Assembly (NCBI RefSeq): GCF_003122205.1
Contig: NZ_QEYE01000006.1
Location: 124,001-188,000, forward strand
DNA from: Maritimibacter sp. 55A14
Lineage (GTDB): Bacteria > Pseudomonadota > Alphaproteobacteria > Rhodobacterales > Rhodobacteraceae
Reading direction: 5' to 3'
DNA length: 64,000 nt
The stretch's first letter is position 1, and the number at the start of each line of letters is the position of its first letter. The notes under the pieces are model-generated. The model was not told the origin of the DNA, searched no databases, and saw only the letters and a list, made by a program, of their open reading frames with translations. Shown piece after piece: positions 63,448 to 64,000 of this stretch. The position numbers and the translations under genes were made by a program.

Positions 63448-64000
63448 TCAGAGCTTCTCGCTCCGAATGAAGCCCGCCAGCCCCTTGCCCAGCCGCGCCG
63501 AGACATCGCGATACATCACGTCGAAGGCCTCGAAAATCGCGCGGTTGAGCTGCTGCCCCGCATCCGTTGCGGAAAACTCGATATAACGCTCCAGCTCGTC
63601 GTCGCCCAGCGGCTGATAGGCCAGCGTCAGATAGGAATAGATCCAGTCTGTCGTCTCGCGGCGCATCTCCTCCTCCTGGGACCAGACATCGCCGAGCATC
63701 TCCGACTCGGAGAGATCGTAGGGAAAGGCCCCGCCCTCGTTCATCGCGCGGTAGAAGGCGAAATTGGCGTTGAGCGCGCCCGCGACATTCGATTCGATCA
63801 GGTCGTTGATCTCGACGAACCGGTCGATCTGGTCGAGCCGGATGCCGTCGTCGCGGCGCAGATCCTCCACGCGCGAGGCGCTCTCCGCCTCGATGTCCGG
63901 GCTGCGCAGCGCACTGCGGGCGCTGATCTCCAGCGCGATGACGCGCTGCCCCAGATCGGTGCCGAAGAATTCCAGCGAAGCCGCCAGCGCCGGCTCCGAC
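63448..64000 (-). CDS. DUF2059 domain protein, C-terminal part (5' end outside window)
   Basis: About 183 residues visible; the frame is open to the right edge with no start. The segment SLEFFGTDLGQRVIALEISA near the N-terminal visible end, NANFAFYRAMNEGG in the middle, and the C-terminal DELERYIEFSATDAGQQLNR with AIFEAFDVMYRDVSARLGKG match the DUF2059 pattern. Probably an exported or periplasmic protein, but no signal sequence can be seen because the start is missing. Function of DUF2059 is unknown. It lies upstream of rplU on the same strand. Confidence 0.72.
   Translation of the reverse strand, partial: SEPALAASLEFFGTDLGQRVIALEISARSALRSPDIEAESASRVEDLRRDDGIRLDQIDRFVEINDLIESNVAGALNANFAFYRAMNEGGAFPYDLSESEMLGDVWSQEEEMRRETTDWIYSYLTLAYQPLGDDELERYIEFSATDAGQQLNRAIFEAFDVMYRDVSARLGKGLAGFIRSEKL

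Overview
The window is about 64 kb of GC-rich alphaproteobacterial chromosome, most like the Rhodobacteraceae (Roseobacter/Rhodobacter lineage). Pointers to this are the ntrYX-trkAH-hfq-hflX order, an NtrX without a GAFTGA loop, a Mg-type HemB, a VjbR-like LuxR solo, an L21 protein with a helix-hairpin-helix tail, a soluble PhoR ahead of pstSCAB-phoU-phoB, and YscB-like LdtD next to a DUF882 peptidase. It looks like core chromosome: I see no insertion sequence, prophage, CRISPR array, tRNA or rRNA. Genes are tightly packed and many neighbours overlap by 1 or 4 bases.

Layout. 1-7.7 kb: nitrogen two-component system ntrY (partial)-ntrX, potassium uptake trkA-trkH, RNA chaperone hfq, GTPase hflX. 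7.7-14.2 kb: exported intradiol-dioxygenase-like protein, penicillin-acylase-family hydrolase, a beta-hydroxyacid dehydrogenase, a SYLF lipoprotein, hemB and a small membrane protein. 14.2-21.3 kb: mfd, then an overlapping operon of acyl-CoA synthetase, FrnE-type DsbA and a YdjM-like membrane protein, with a divergent XRE-cupin regulator. 21.3-24.5 kb: arsenic operon made of an ArsR-ArsC fusion, GAPDH and the ArsJ exporter. 24.5-31 kb: DUF4399, patatin, 3-hydroxybutyrate dehydrogenase, a probable small RNA, a peptide-type solute-binding protein with an entericidin, DUF502 and psuG. 31-32.8 kb: rpsB-tsf. 33-35.7 kb: luxR solo coupled to aroQ, with a divergent FAD oxidoreductase. 35.8-43 kb: complete phosphate regulon phoR-pstSCAB-phoU-phoB with a Pho box. 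43-47.8 kb: a hypothetical protein, a Cys/Met PLP enzyme, an alanine/glycine:cation symporter with a UspA protein, and a divergent Lrp. 47.9-52.8 kb: psd-pssA, a PHB-depolymerase-like esterase, a HerA-like ATPase, an intergenic pair of terminator-capped RNAs, and an IalB-like protein. 52.8-58 kb: envelope genes fabF-like, acp, lpxD, L,D-transpeptidase and a DUF882 peptidase. 58-64 kb: proA-proB-obgE, a GNAT, rpmA-rplU and a partial DUF2059 protein.

How the genes work together. Arsenate detoxification combines reduction (ArsC) with the arseno-phosphoglycerate route (GAPDH plus ArsJ). Phosphate sensing (PhoR/PhoB/PhoU) and high-affinity uptake (Pst) form one same-strand block. Phospholipid synthesis (pssA/psd) and lipid A/peptidoglycan remodelling genes cluster in the last third.

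The most interesting non-gene signals are RNA-like. First, two tandem same-strand intrinsic terminators lie in the 400-bp gap at 51798-52199, and the second RNA would carry a perfect 19-nt complement of the CU-rich stretch of the first: a possible sRNA/sponge pair. Second, an orphan promoter-hairpin-terminator unit sits on the minus strand at 27005-27115. Third, a chain of mutually exclusive hairpins lies between tsf and luxR. Fourth, the rpsB and rplU leaders are structured. All are read by eye from sequence and none is verified by computation.
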